A stretch of 38,102 nucleotides of DNA from a virus, in the IMG/VR virus record IMGVR_UViG_3300025674_000135, positions 1 through 38,102 of that record. One strand, written 5' to 3'. Under the pieces are notes generated by a model. It saw nothing but the letters and a program-made list of their open reading frames with translations. It ran no database searches and was not told the origin of the DNA. Shown one piece after another: positions 10,401-16,374 of this stretch; positions within the stretch are counted from its first letter, which is position 1, and every line of letters begins with the position of its first letter. Position numbers and translations under genes: made by a program.

Positions 10401-11814
10401 GAGCAGTAAAAAGGCTAGATCAGAAGCAGTAACAAAAGCACAAGAAGAACTAGCTGAGTTACGAGCTATACAGAAACTAGAAAAACAAATTGCTGAGTTA
10501 GAAGAACGATTAAAAAATAATGACTTTACATCTATACTAAATAAGAAAAAGAGAACAAAGAAAACTGAAAAAGTATTAGAGCTAGAAAGAAAGCTCAATG
10601 CACTTCGTGTAAGACTTAGGTCAAAAATCAGACGGTTAGAAGAAACCAAAGAAGAAAATGAATTATTTAAAATACCTGTTGGTGGTAGAAAAATACAAAT
10701 ATACAAATACCACTTAGCAGATATTATTGGTTTTCCACGACTCGCTTTAACTATGGCTGATATGTCTGCTGTTGCTAGACAAGGTTTGTTCTTATCTGCT
10801 CGTCATCCATTTATAGCAAGCAAAGTATTTAAAGATGCGTTTATGACTTTTTTCAAAGAAACAACATCAGAAGAAGTAGATATATATGTACGCAAACGGG
10901 CTGAAGATTACAACCTAGAAGAATACGGTTTGTTTATAAGAGATATTGATGGTGGTTTAATACAGGGCGAAGAAGCATTTACATCTAGGCTAGGTGATAA
11001 AATACCTGTATTTAAAACAATCCGAAGAATGTCAGAACGTCATATGGTAAACTATCTTAATATGCTAGGTGTTGAAATAATGATAGACCTTATGGAACGT
11101 AATCCAGATTTACGAAGCAATGAAAAAGCAATGGAGGCTTGGGCTAACTTTGTAAATATTGGGCTAGGTCGTGGCGATCTTGGTAAATTTGCAGGTGCGG
11201 CTGACCAGTTATCTTTAGTGTTCTTTTCACCTAGATTTACAATGTCACGAATTCAGATGGCTCCTAAGTCGATTAAAGTATTTAAAGAGCATCCAGAGCT
11301 ACGAACAGAGGTAATGACCACATGGCTTTCGTTCTTGGGTGCAGGTATGACTGTACTTACCCTTGCGGCACTAGCGGGTGCAGAGGTGGGTGATGACCCA
11401 GAAGATTCTGACTTTGGTAAGATAGTCATAGGTGACAGACGTTGGGATATATGGGCAGGTTTTCAACAGCCATTTAGATTACTAGCACAAGCTATCAAGA
11501 AGGGGGCTGTGCCAGATGACGATATTGACTTATGGAGGGCAGGCTCAAACTTTGTTAAGTGGAAGCTGTCACCACCATTCGGTATCTTCCATGAGTTTGT
11601 ATATGGAGAAGATTGGGTTACAGGACAAGATATAGGTAAAGGCGAAGCCGCACTTCAGTCTTTGACACCTATCTTATTTCAGACAGCAATAGAAGCACAT
11701 AAGCAAGAATTAACATTATTTGAAGGTGCAACACTAACAATACCAGAGTTCTTCGGGGTATCTTCGGGGGTTTACGAGAAGAAGAATAAGAAAAGTAAAT
11801 CAAGTTATTTTTAA
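4492..11814 (+). CDS. Giant multidomain internal virion / polyvalent-type protein with HEXXH motif (2,440 aa)
   Basis: The largest gene, in the place of the T7 gp16 ejection protein. Visible parts in order: a hydrophobic Gly/Ala-rich stretch at about residues 272-330; a zincin-type HEAFH motif with H770, E771 and H774, followed by a helix containing EEAMAELAG; a Gly/Lys-rich beta region at about 935-1110; a conserved phage-type region at about 1170-1400 containing FAALLAATSPQTSVESN; long charged coiled coil at about 1980-2060; and a C-terminal region (about 2140-2440) with one hydrophobic segment near 2278-2296 and an aromatic tail. The C-terminal part resembles the large polyvalent-protein-associated domains described from phages and mobile elements (possibly LPD38). 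Proteins of this kind are carried in the virion and enter the cell with the DNA. Metalloprotease activity is inferred from the motif. No lytic transglycosylase motif was recognised. Start ATG 4492 follows an AGAAAGG site. Confidence 0.75.
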   Translation: MKQSDFIIAGAERGYTQDEIRTKIKDFRNAGYSFDDDEKPQFTPNAILNTDVRETMSDEEVSAYNNTTTSLEEAQSTLYAFEGAKRGDSMDSINRGTNGNLYDDLIRLEEGIPDDQDIDYEGVLAKRKSEFTEEDDSYFVSNADRYANAVPQDAPKVTKPELAPFDISLPLRPIRGYYEDVMAGKLGRDLEYNPITGSVVKGSGDISGNYRYGLYNIATDQRIAFAATRGDKEEVANLIRQKAEVQQAIGSAFDYSDRSYFSPKRAFLTATQSAPLMLEQGLIAAPFAVGSIATTIGSGGTGTAAGAVIANAGRAVNIAYLQQQGAGTMLEAYLSDKDVANMSDEEFQRATAIANTAGVPYALIERLVNLPSIGKLNFGGITGAGVNKRLTNFVMNKLMTDKAVGNAVRKGSFILAYRTLGETVEEGLQQIVQESTGMTLEQSDEARSLIADIGAGLKDQANIETIAELSKGGAEAMVEALPSVAVSMGLPSVIETVQTDEFKAAVQEVQMNRAALEKDPVKRRDNINKELKNQGVPEEIALDLAEQAVLAQTPEEIQDVISKANDAVNEFSQAEETDIQVFTTEDWTVARETMSDEDLDNFIGNHPEIRDDFVAGVNGDVKAQERYNAWAKNNRDTEYLDFLIRNKRRDPKFNARQDDFAVLTPKVVNDLLNTDKYDAKIKKYQREGESLAETKSRVLSQLRNKKAKNIADQVVRIKSALSRIAPNVTIKTYATTEEYNSATGKEGGGFYEKGVIHINEELASETTIAHEAFHALLENILTEGTYNDQINRMFDVVLSRGDTEIVERLQRFMALYPDYSEVAQKEEAMAELAGIMATSYTSLPSIRTSIYEFLNKILSVAGIKLANDETEVIGFLRSVERGFSTGTVITEQQVEAVGTPTLEEIQEQDVGGVEQRRDLDKEAKSVKPVKGKEPKKTVKAYKLFRLGKDGKLYPLFVRANEVIPEGEWIEAKMGTLTEDGRIKAERGLKTVAARGGFHAGDYVSATHIGGKGIVGSKKKSNQANYRKPDQVWAEVEFADDVDWQTEANNRAKRNKDGSVNVRTAHITDRVPNGGYYRYKTNPNMKGNWLIGGDMKVVKRLSLEERKEIMTETDIFDLPDLDELVRKENLSLNDLSKTAQNELKKFYPELYKQMSENPDRAMGGVEQRQIQLNTAHDLFNYLTEEEIVSANQKLIDNIVTYWEALPTVEETAAVAEAGIAKKGWYKDSARAIATLFGNDAPRFAALLAATSPQTSVESNLLNTLNIWKNWTQAGRPTDREEILDIMGESVEGERGRDSILGAWINNSVRALSHDYSTGELQISGAKVNSFMRNLMDEVDAVTLDTWMARIALVEQASFGERKLVAMKDAVGGVGIGGAGYVAYTAKIREVADYLSRISGEEWTPSEVQETVWSWAKILLEKAKATSTTERQVLEAQDISDADIADTVDFGKLIAEDTNLSKILEEAGYGDQLEIIKDSISETVSETERTEQFSRGEAGSIAEETRREYLYRAADRLTRSRSKEQRTEDEADFDAIFGEEINFDFSNAGIDNIIEALGLDERTPSERIGLLEATKAALQTYGTLNGEFDKNYFLKNMYQIAIESLANGSQDIVTHSVGFQVAISILQKEIQDLDVSINGAYARGHTDIAMDLEATRDSAANIMNQIISAYTVAGAEAGRALAYRRWQGRTKDLQYYLIHAIRANGGALEKEDLDFIVNTFNEMQETEDEIESTVIDTSDDIRVGSDIADAVIEDYEEKATKKNAFFKKRVADTEALINKGLNKIKIVFRAKFGGKEQRIPASGFRGGVIDTENYEGREEQLIARLAEVFVNRAVEEGRKVSPEEIYKQIQDTLVVDKKEFTIDQIKMAIANNTLPSFDLKKQYVAFMALLKIAANADTKVNELAAKLFDIEKETRANPKNVKEFLAELDKLEEALEGLANTLNTIYDDETVGKIREKIENLRTAAHQVGNPKSSKKARSEAVTKAQEELAELRAIQKLEKQIAELEERLKNNDFTSILNKKKRTKKTEKVLELERKLNALRVRLRSKIRRLEETKEENELFKIPVGGRKIQIYKYHLADIIGFPRLALTMADMSAVARQGLFLSARHPFIASKVFKDAFMTFFKETTSEEVDIYVRKRAEDYNLEEYGLFIRDIDGGLIQGEEAFTSRLGDKIPVFKTIRRMSERHMVNYLNMLGVEIMIDLMERNPDLRSNEKAMEAWANFVNIGLGRGDLGKFAGAADQLSLVFFSPRFTMSRIQMAPKSIKVFKEHPELRTEVMTTWLSFLGAGMTVLTLAALAGAEVGDDPEDSDFGKIVIGDRRWDIWAGFQQPFRLLAQAIKKGAVPDDDIDLWRAGSNFVKWKLSPPFGIFHEFVYGEDWVTGQDIGKGEAALQSLTPILFQTAIEAHKQELTLFEGATLTIPEFFGVSSGVYEKKNKKSKSSYF

Positions 11815-11823
11815 AGAAAATAC

Positions 11824-11851
11824 TTGACAAAGATATTAATATATATATAAC
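11824..11851 (+). promoter_or_regulatory. Sigma-70-type promoter before the 108-aa gene
   Basis: TTGACA at 11824-11829, a 16-base spacer and TATAAC at 11846-11851, in a very AT-rich gap after the giant gene. It is followed by a strong GGAGG ribosome site and the ATG at 11873. It would give a short leader and start transcription of the tail-accessory, surface-protein and lysis genes using host RNA polymerase. Two other plus-strand promoters in the genome begin with the same CTTGACAA string. Confidence 0.75.
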
Positions 11852-11872
11852 ACAATGAACGGAGGTTGAAAG

Positions 11873-12199
11873 ATGTTTCAAGCAAAGCAATTTAAAAAAG
11901 ATGGGACTGCTATCCAAGTTGGCGGGTTAAGCACTACTGATGCTAAGATTACTGCGGCTAATACAGGATTACAGTTTGACGCTAATAATGACCGTATTGT
12001 AGAGATTCAAGACTACAGCGGAGCGGTTGTGTGGTTTGCAATCAAGGCAACAAACGATATTACTAACCCATCTGCGGCTAATGGAAATGCTTGTATCCCA
12101 CCCTATGGTATTACTCGTCCATTTGTACTTAAAGCAGGGCAGTATATCGAAGCAAGTGGTACAGTAAACATTAGAGCATTAGATATTCAAGAGGTATAA
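11873..12199 (+). CDS. Small probable structural protein, 108 aa
   Basis: A 108-residue protein with no signal peptide or membrane segment and a beta-rich look (alternating hydrophobic strands, ending FVLKAGQYIEASGTVNIRAL). Small proteins of this shape between internal virion genes and tail-fibre genes are often virion decoration or tail-accessory proteins, but I do not recognise the family. The start has a near-ideal ribosome site (ACGGAGGTTG) and its own promoter, so it is probably made in large amounts, which fits a virion protein. It is followed after one base by the gene at 12201. Confidence 0.6.
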   Translation: MFQAKQFKKDGTAIQVGGLSTTDAKITAANTGLQFDANNDRIVEIQDYSGAVVWFAIKATNDITNPSAANGNACIPPYGITRPFVLKAGQYIEASGTVNIRALDIQEV

Positions 12200-12200
12200 A

Positions 12201-13127
12201 ATGTCTCAATGGCTGAATTTGTCTTTAGGTGTTAACTCACTCTATAAAGCCCCAGAAGATAAACTCTCAGACCTAAACCCTTACGCAGTTTACGGATCGA
12301 CTGACTTAATGGGTACTGGTGGAGATATTGTAAAACTTAAACGAGCTAGTGATAATGCGGAGCAAAACTTTACAGAAGCGGAGCTTTGGGGTTCTGCATA
12401 TGATACATTTGCTAGTGGCACTACTACTACTGTAACAATGCTATACGATCAAGTAGCAGGTGCAGGTGCTTCATCTAACACTCACCTACAGCAGACCAAT
12501 GCCGCAACTCAACCTACAAGAAATTCATCTTCAGTTAAATCATTTGGATTTGATAGAAAGTTTTTGTATAGTAACGATATATCAACTATAAGCGATAGAC
12601 CAGATTTTGATGGTGATATAACGCTAGCATCTAGGCTTAGGTCTAATGAAACAAGTAATACAACCTATGCAAACCCACTATTTACTTATTATCAAGCGGA
12701 TAATGCGGGGTCATTAAATTTTGTTCCTGTTCACTCAGCACCACACAGACAGTTAGTAAGTCAACATTTTTCAGGTAATGAGACTTTTAAGGCAGATGAC
12801 TTTGGTAGTTCTGCCAAAAGTGCATTTGTATCTGCAGGCTCAACTCCCAATCCACCGATTGCTAGATCAGTTTTATCTGTTCACACAAGTCAAACAGATA
12901 GAGAAATAAAAGTACAAGGTGTTGATGCGGTTAATAATACTGATGACTGCGGTACAATTTCTGAAGGTACTATTACTAAGTTTGGCATTGGTGGGTGGCA
13001 AGTTGCTTCAGTATGGCAAGATGCACAACAAGATTTTAATTTATCTTGCTCAGTTATATTTGACAGAGCTTTAAGCTCAGATGATCAAGCAACACTTTTA
13101 AGTATATTAGATGGGTTAAGCGTATGA
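12201..13127 (+). CDS. Tail protein with arabinofuranosidase-B/LamG-like lectin fold, probable receptor binding
   Basis: A 308-residue protein. Residues about 25-105 have the order seen in the non-reducing sugar-binding or catalytic-like domain of fungal arabinofuranosidase B and in many phage tail proteins: a Tyr, then VKLKRASDNAEQNF, then TMLYDQ, then a Gln/Asn/Thr-rich segment ending TQPT. The rest looks like a jelly-roll lectin (LamG-like) ending with FNLSCSVIFDRALSSDDQAT. I infer a tail-attached sugar-binding protein that helps receptor recognition; no hydrolase active site was identified. It follows the 108-aa gene by one base and overlaps the next gene by an ATGA. Family recognition is moderate. 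Confidence 0.6.
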   Translation: MSQWLNLSLGVNSLYKAPEDKLSDLNPYAVYGSTDLMGTGGDIVKLKRASDNAEQNFTEAELWGSAYDTFASGTTTTVTMLYDQVAGAGASSNTHLQQTNAATQPTRNSSSVKSFGFDRKFLYSNDISTISDRPDFDGDITLASRLRSNETSNTTYANPLFTYYQADNAGSLNFVPVHSAPHRQLVSQHFSGNETFKADDFGSSAKSAFVSAGSTPNPPIARSVLSVHTSQTDREIKVQGVDAVNNTDDCGTISEGTITKFGIGGWQVASVWQDAQQDFNLSCSVIFDRALSSDDQATLLSILDGLSV

Positions 13128-13366
13128 TTGGTAAATTCTTAGTATATACAGAAGAATCAAATGCTTGGGCAAAAGCCGAAGAAGAAGGTCGTTCACAGTT
13201 ACCACAGGGTTGGAGTGGAGATAATGTAACTAAATATGTTACTGTACCGCAAGGAACTGATGCAGAAACATATGCATTAGAAGTTTCAGATTATACAACA
13301 CTCACCCAATCAGAATTAGATGCTATTCAAACAGATGTTTTGTTTAGATGGGAATTAGATGATTGA
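13124..13366 (+). CDS. Hypothetical protein, 80 aa, downstream of tail protein
   Basis: An acidic 80-residue protein with two tryptophans near the N-terminus and a C-terminal TQSELDAIQTDVLFRWELDD. Small acidic proteins directly after receptor-binding genes are sometimes fibre-assembly factors, but nothing here proves that. The start overlaps the stop of the tail gene (ATGA at 13124) and its own end overlaps the next gene by 8 bases, so the three are translationally coupled. Function unknown. Confidence 0.55.
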   Translation: MIGKFLVYTEESNAWAKAEEEGRSQLPQGWSGDNVTKYVTVPQGTDAETYALEVSDYTTLTQSELDAIQTDVLFRWELDD

Positions 13367-13883
13367 GGATGGTCAGAAGGTTATCATTGAGGGCTACATC
13401 ACTTCCACCGAAAGTAGCGGTGAGAAGGTTAAGGTAGAACGGTCTGATGATATATACTCTGGCAAAGAAACAGTAACCGAATCTATAAACTCTGGTGCTA
13501 TCGAAGTATCAGCGGAGATCGCAAAGGAAACTGTACTCAGCACAGCAATCGCACAGGCTCAAAGTATTGGTGCATCGGGCGTTATCGCACTCAGCTCTGC
13601 TACATACTTTCAAGCAGACGCAATCGTAGAAAACTCATCACAGATTATACAAGAAGCCGCACCTATGATACAGGAGCTAAACACTACAGGCACAATCACA
13701 CCACCCGAAGGCTCTAAGTATTCTGGTCAAGAGATACCCAAGACCACATCGTTTATGGGCATCAAGGTGGGCGAAGGTAAAACACAGGTAAGTCCAGAAG
13801 TACAAGCATTGCAAGACGCATTTATTAAAGGTTCAGTACCTAATAATTTTGGTGCGGATGAAGAGGAAGGTAGTGCTATATGA
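13359..13883 (+). CDS. Hypothetical protein, 174 aa
   Basis: A 174-residue soluble, acidic protein rich in Ser, Thr, Ala and Glu. The N-terminal 45 residues look beta-rich and the middle (about 50-110) has alanine-rich helical sequence (ETVLSTAIAQAQSIGASGVI). There is no signal peptide, membrane segment or recognisable catalytic motif. It overlaps both neighbours (8 bases upstream, ATGA downstream), so it is in a tight translational chain with the tail and membrane genes. A virion-accessory role is a guess from position only. Confidence 0.55.
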   Translation: MIEDGQKVIIEGYITSTESSGEKVKVERSDDIYSGKETVTESINSGAIEVSAEIAKETVLSTAIAQAQSIGASGVIALSSATYFQADAIVENSSQIIQEAAPMIQELNTTGTITPPEGSKYSGQEIPKTTSFMGIKVGEGKTQVSPEVQALQDAFIKGSVPNNFGADEEEGSAI

Positions 13884-14032
13884 TTTATATAAAGATTATT
13901 ATGGAGCAGATACAGGATAACTTGCTTGCGGCAGGTGTGGCTACACTCGGCATACTAGCAACTATCTCTATGTTTCTACCTAAAAACAACAGATTCAGAA
14001 AGTTTATTAGATGGGTAACCAAGAGGAAGTAG
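13880..14032 (+). CDS. Small single-span membrane protein, 50 aa
   Basis: A 50-residue ORF with one hydrophobic segment (LLAAGVATLGILATISMFL) followed by a strongly basic tail (RFRKFIRWVTKRK). A short span with a positive C-terminus is the layout of small phage membrane proteins such as pinholins or holin antagonists, but the family is not recognisable. ATG 13880 overlaps the previous stop as ATGA, with GAGGAAGG upstream. It precedes the PEP-CTERM gene by one base. It belongs to the lysis and envelope cluster at 13.9-15.9 kb. Confidence 0.6.
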   Translation: MIYIKIIMEQIQDNLLAAGVATLGILATISMFLPKNNRFRKFIRWVTKRK

Positions 14033-14033
14033 G

Positions 14034-14579
14034 ATGCGAAAATTATTATCGAGTATAGCTTTGATGTTGGGTATAGGTATTTCAGCCTATGCGGATTACG
14101 AATACGATTTGACTGCGAACCTATTAGAAGGAAACTACTTCTTTGAAGAGCAGGAAAAGTTTCACTACGATGTGTTTCGTATATATGCTGAGGGTGAGGC
14201 TACTGTAACCTTCGACAACTACGATGCAGACCTGTTCTCGTACCAAGATGAAACAAACTACAACGACCCCTACCTGTACCTGTACTCCATAGAGAATCGT
14301 GTGTTCGATGGCACGTCTGGATTTGCTGAGGTCTACACATTACAGGCATCAGATGATGATGGTAACGAAGAGTTAGAGGAAGGATTATTCTTTTACCTAG
14401 CGGACGTTGAGTTTTCTAACGAGCTAGTAGCGGTTATTACAAGCTACGACCCAGAGTCTGTAGGCACAGTTGATTTTAAAATATATAGCGATGCACCTTT
14501 GACTGTTGTACCCGAACCCGCAACTTTGTTTTTGGTTGGGTTAGCAGGTGGTGCATTAATCCTAACTAGGAAGCGATAA
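14034..14579 (+). CDS. Secreted PEP-CTERM sorting-signal protein
   Basis: A 181-residue protein with three clear parts. Residues 1-20 are a Sec signal peptide (basic MRK, hydrophobic core, AYA cleavage site). The mature part is very acidic and rich in Tyr, Phe and Asp, beta-sandwich-like. The last 24 residues are a PEP-CTERM signal: VPEPAT, a hydrophobic span, then the basic end TRKR. In bacteria such proteins are exported, recognised by an exosortase at the PEP motif, cleaved and placed on the cell surface or in the extracellular matrix. No exosortase is visible in this genome, so the host would have to supply one. It lies among small membrane genes next to the holin and shares the late transcription unit. 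Family call is strong; purpose in infection (surface masking, exclusion or cell aggregation) is unknown. Confidence 0.85.
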   Translation: MRKLLSSIALMLGIGISAYADYEYDLTANLLEGNYFFEEQEKFHYDVFRIYAEGEATVTFDNYDADLFSYQDETNYNDPYLYLYSIENRVFDGTSGFAEVYTLQASDDDGNEELEEGLFFYLADVEFSNELVAVITSYDPESVGTVDFKIYSDAPLTVVPEPATLFLVGLAGGALILTRKR

Positions 14580-14779
14580 TGAAAGTAGATGGAAATTTTA
14601 GCGTAAAAGAAAAAGAGTGGGTGTCTACTGCATCTAAATACATAGATAGTAAACATCTACCTGTTCTTGGACAGATACTCAAGGTAGTAGACACAACTTC
14701 ATTGATGATTGGTCGTGCTTTATTCGTGGCTATTGTTCTAGCAGGCGTAGCGATGTTAAGTGGGAGATTGTTTAAATGA
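14579..14779 (+). CDS. Small membrane protein, 66 aa
   Basis: A 66-residue protein with a polar N-terminal half and one or two hydrophobic helices in the C-terminal half (LMIGRALFVAIVLAGVAML) before a short basic end. The ATG overlaps the stop of the PEP-CTERM gene by one base (TAATG) and its stop overlaps the following ATG. It may work with the PEP-CTERM protein or with lysis, but the sequence alone does not show which. Confidence 0.6.
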   Translation: MKVDGNFSVKEKEWVSTASKYIDSKHLPVLGQILKVVDTTSLMIGRALFVAIVLAGVAMLSGRLFK

Positions 14780-14955
14780 AGAAGAAGAGCAGAGTAAACG
14801 AAGCGGGAAACTATACCAAACCTACCATGCGTAAAACATTGTTCAACCGTATCAAGGCGGGTACGAAAGGTGGCAAGGCAGGACAATGGTCAGCAAGAAA
14901 AGCACAAATGCTAGCTCGTATGTATAAATCTAAAGGCGGGGGATACACTTCTTGA
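14776..14955 (+). CDS. Small basic conserved phage protein, 59 aa
   Basis: A 59-residue basic protein starting MKKKSRVNEAGNYTKPTMRK and containing a GQWSARKAQMLARMYK segment. I have seen this pattern in small proteins of many aquatic phages, where it often sits beside proteins like the next one; the function is not known. The high Lys/Arg content suggests nucleic-acid binding, perhaps DNA packing in the head. ATG 14776 overlaps the previous TGA (ATGA). The end overlaps the TTG start of the next gene. Confidence 0.65.
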   Translation: MKKKSRVNEAGNYTKPTMRKTLFNRIKAGTKGGKAGQWSARKAQMLARMYKSKGGGYTS

Positions 14956-15185
14956 AGGCACCGCAGACAGCGTTAAACAAATGGACAAAGCAGAAGTGGC
15001 GTACCAAGTCTGGTAAGAAGTCATCTGTTACAGGAGAACGCTATCTACCAGAGGCGGCTATCAAAGCACTCACACCACAGGAGTATGCCTCAACTACACG
15101 AGCTAAACGCAAAGGAACTAAAAAGGGCAAACAATTTGTAAAACAACCAAAGGGTATCGCAAAGAAAACAGCGAGGTATAGATAA
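14952..15185 (+). CDS. Small basic protein, DUF5872-like, 77 aa
   Basis: A 77-residue Lys/Arg-rich protein with the conserved run LNKWTKQKWRTKSGKKS, a SVTGERYLP segment and a KKGKQFVKQPKGIAKKTARY end. I associate this pattern with the DUF5872 group found in aquatic phages and large viruses; the label is from memory and unchecked. The start appears to be TTG 14952, overlapping the upstream stop as TTGA, with a GGGGG run about 10 bases before. It is probably nucleic-acid binding. It ends one base into the next gene. Confidence 0.65.
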   Translation: MKAPQTALNKWTKQKWRTKSGKKSSVTGERYLPEAAIKALTPQEYASTTRAKRKGTKKGKQFVKQPKGIAKKTARYR

Positions 15186-15487
15186 TGGCTAAGAAAGAAA
15201 AATCAAAAAAACAAGTATCTAAAGAATATAAGGAAAGAAATGATCGTGAGGAAGAACGCATAAAGGCTAGAAAGAAAAGGGAAGCCGAGCGTAGACAACG
15301 TGAAAAGGGCGAAAGCAATATGCCGTCTAAGATGGAAGATATGGATGAAGGAACAAAGCGTTATCTAGAAGCAGTTTATCGTAAAGCGGCTAAGGATAAA
15401 GGTGCTTACGGCATGGCTGATACTCTTATTAATAAAGATAAAAAGAAAAAGAAGAAATCTAAAACTGTGATGGGAAAAGCTAAATGA
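15185..15487 (+). CDS. Highly charged Lys/Glu-rich protein, 100 aa
   Basis: A 100-residue protein made almost wholly of Lys, Glu, Arg and Asp, predicted to form a single long charged helix in its first half (KERNDREEERIKARKKREAE), with a C-terminal poly-lysine run at about 87-92. No fold or family recognised. It overlaps both neighbours (one base upstream, ATGA downstream). With the two genes before it, it makes a set of three small basic proteins in front of the holin. Confidence 0.55.
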   Translation: MAKKEKSKKQVSKEYKERNDREEERIKARKKREAERRQREKGESNMPSKMEDMDEGTKRYLEAVYRKAAKDKGAYGMADTLINKDKKKKKKSKTVMGKAK

Positions 15488-15909
15488 GTGTAGAATTATT
15501 GGCAATGTTGGGTGGTAGCCTTAGTGGCTTCGTGATGAAACTAATTGCGGCACAAGCACAATCGCAGACTGCAATGGTTGAGAATATGATTAAGAAACAA
15601 GGTGTCGCTGATGACTCTGCTGATCGTGCGGCTAGTCGTGATGGACAGGCGGGTGCTATCGTTCGTAGAACCATCGCCTTGTGTACTCTGTTCGCTGTGA
15701 TTTTTGCACCATTTATGATGGCGTTTTTTAATGAGCCAGTAACTATCGAAGCAGGCAAAACTGGTGGTCTGTTTGGGTTTTTGTTTGGTAATGCATTTAG
15801 TAAAGGAAATGGTTGGATAGAACTTCAAGGATATGTGTTATTGCCAGAAGTCAGACAGACTATGCTAGCACTTGTTGGGTTCTACTTCGGATCATCGCAA
15901 GTAAAATAG
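15484..15909 (+). CDS. Holin, probable three-transmembrane type
   Basis: A 141-residue membrane protein. It has a hydrophobic N-terminal segment (LLAMLGGSLSGFVMKLIAA), a long polar loop, a second span (TIALCTLFAVIFAPFMMAFF) and a third at the C-terminus (TMLALVGFYFGSSQ). This pattern matches the three-span holins of the gene-transfer-agent type (GTA_holin_3TM) seen in many phages. It would make the inner-membrane lesion that lets the lysozyme-like enzyme encoded on the other strand (23302-23673) reach the wall. ATG 15484 overlaps the upstream stop (ATGA). It is followed by a 146-base structured gap. Confidence 0.7.
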   Translation: MSVELLAMLGGSLSGFVMKLIAAQAQSQTAMVENMIKKQGVADDSADRAASRDGQAGAIVRRTIALCTLFAVIFAPFMMAFFNEPVTIEAGKTGGLFGFLFGNAFSKGNGWIELQGYVLLPEVRQTMLALVGFYFGSSQVK

Positions 15910-15916
15910 ATTTGCT

Positions 15917-16050
15917 ATCTAAATTTTAGATGGTACCATCGTAGGTTAAAGGCTAAACCTGTGGGTCTGTTCATACCCATTCCTCTCGTGTGTGGTCAGC
16001 ATGAGTAAAAGCCCTAAATTGACCACCTATTTATTAATCATTAAACGGAG
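15917..16050 (+). ncRNA. Candidate structured leader RNA before the 50-aa gene
   Basis: The gap between the holin and the ATG at 16056 is packed with inverted repeats on the RNA strand. They are 15917-15922 with 15926-15931; the palindrome GATGGTACCATC at 15929-15940; 15943-15947 with 15956-15960; 15962-15966 with 15975-15979; and a 7-bp stem 15992-15998 (GTGGTCA) with 16020-16026. It ends with TTAATCATTAAA and a strong CGGAGG ribosome site. It matches no RNA class I know. No promoter is seen inside it, so it is probably part of the long late transcript and may regulate the small downstream ORF. Confidence 0.5.
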
Positions 16051-16055
16051 GACGT

Positions 16056-16208
16056 ATGTCTATGTATAAAATTGTCGACTGGAAAGGCAACGAAGCGGTA
16101 GTAGAATCAAATCAGTATAACAGAAATGAAGTATTAAAGTTGGCATGGGAAAAGAATCCCAACATAGACAGAACTGGTTCATTCCAAATATTAATGTTAA
16201 AGTCTTGA
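16056..16208 (+). CDS. Small hypothetical protein, 50 aa
   Basis: A 50-residue ORF, MSMYKIVDWKGNEAVVES at the start, preceded by an excellent ribosome site (ACGGAGGACGT), which is why I accept it despite its size. The protein is soluble with mixed charge and could be a compact alpha/beta fold. Its stop (16206-16208) overlaps the -35 box of the following promoter. The strong ribosome site and the structured leader in front suggest regulated expression. Family unknown. Confidence 0.6.
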   Translation: MSMYKIVDWKGNEAVVESNQYNRNEVLKLAWEKNPNIDRTGSFQILMLKS

Positions 16209-16232
16209 CAATGAATTTATTTTTTATATATT
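16205..16232 (+). promoter_or_regulatory. Sigma-70-type promoter for the riboswitch-peptide unit
   Basis: TTGACA at 16205-16210, a 16-base spacer and TATATT at 16227-16232. Transcription would start at about 16239-16240, just before the first base of the riboswitch, so this is a dedicated promoter for a transcript of about 150 bases. Confidence 0.8.
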
Positions 16233-16240
16233 GGTATTAA

Positions 16241-16292
16241 GATCGTTCAAGCATCGGCTCGGAAGTAGTACATAGTGTACGAAGGAACGCAC
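16241..16292 (+). ncRNA. Glutamine-riboswitch-type RNA (glnA / Downstream-peptide class)
   Basis: The RNA reads GATCGTTCA at 16241-16249, GGCTCGGAAGTAG at 16256-16268, a hairpin of GTAC (16268-16271) with GTAC (16277-16280), then GAAGGAACGCAC at 16281-16292. The outer helix pairs CGTTC with GAACG. The GUUCA, CGGAAGUAG and GAAGGAACGC blocks in this order are the core of the glutamine-binding glnA and Downstream-peptide RNAs known from cyanobacteria, cyanophages and marine metagenomes. It lies between its own promoter and a short ORF, which is the layout of the Downstream-peptide type. The regulated product is the 20-residue peptide at 16312. Ligand binding is inferred from the class; the motif match is by eye. 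Confidence 0.85.
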
Positions 16293-16311
16293 TAACATTG
16301 GAGGTATTACA

Positions 16312-16374
16312 ATGGAAGTGACTCTCAACTATCGAGGCTCGACTTACGTTAAAGTAATCAAGCTAGACAAATAA
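16312..16374 (+). CDS. Riboswitch-controlled short peptide (YRG 'downstream peptide'), 20 aa
   Basis: A 20-residue ORF, MEVTLNYRGSTYVKVIKLDK, with TTGGAGG as ribosome site and a terminator right after its stop. The L-x-YRG-x-x-Y start is the pattern I know from the short peptides behind Downstream-peptide RNAs and from the DUF4278 group. The reading frame is very short, but promoter, riboswitch, ribosome site and terminator all frame it, so I take it as real. It may act as a small regulator in nitrogen or glutamine sensing, in line with what is suggested for related cyanobacterial peptides. That function is inference. Confidence 0.75.
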   Translation: MEVTLNYRGSTYVKVIKLDK

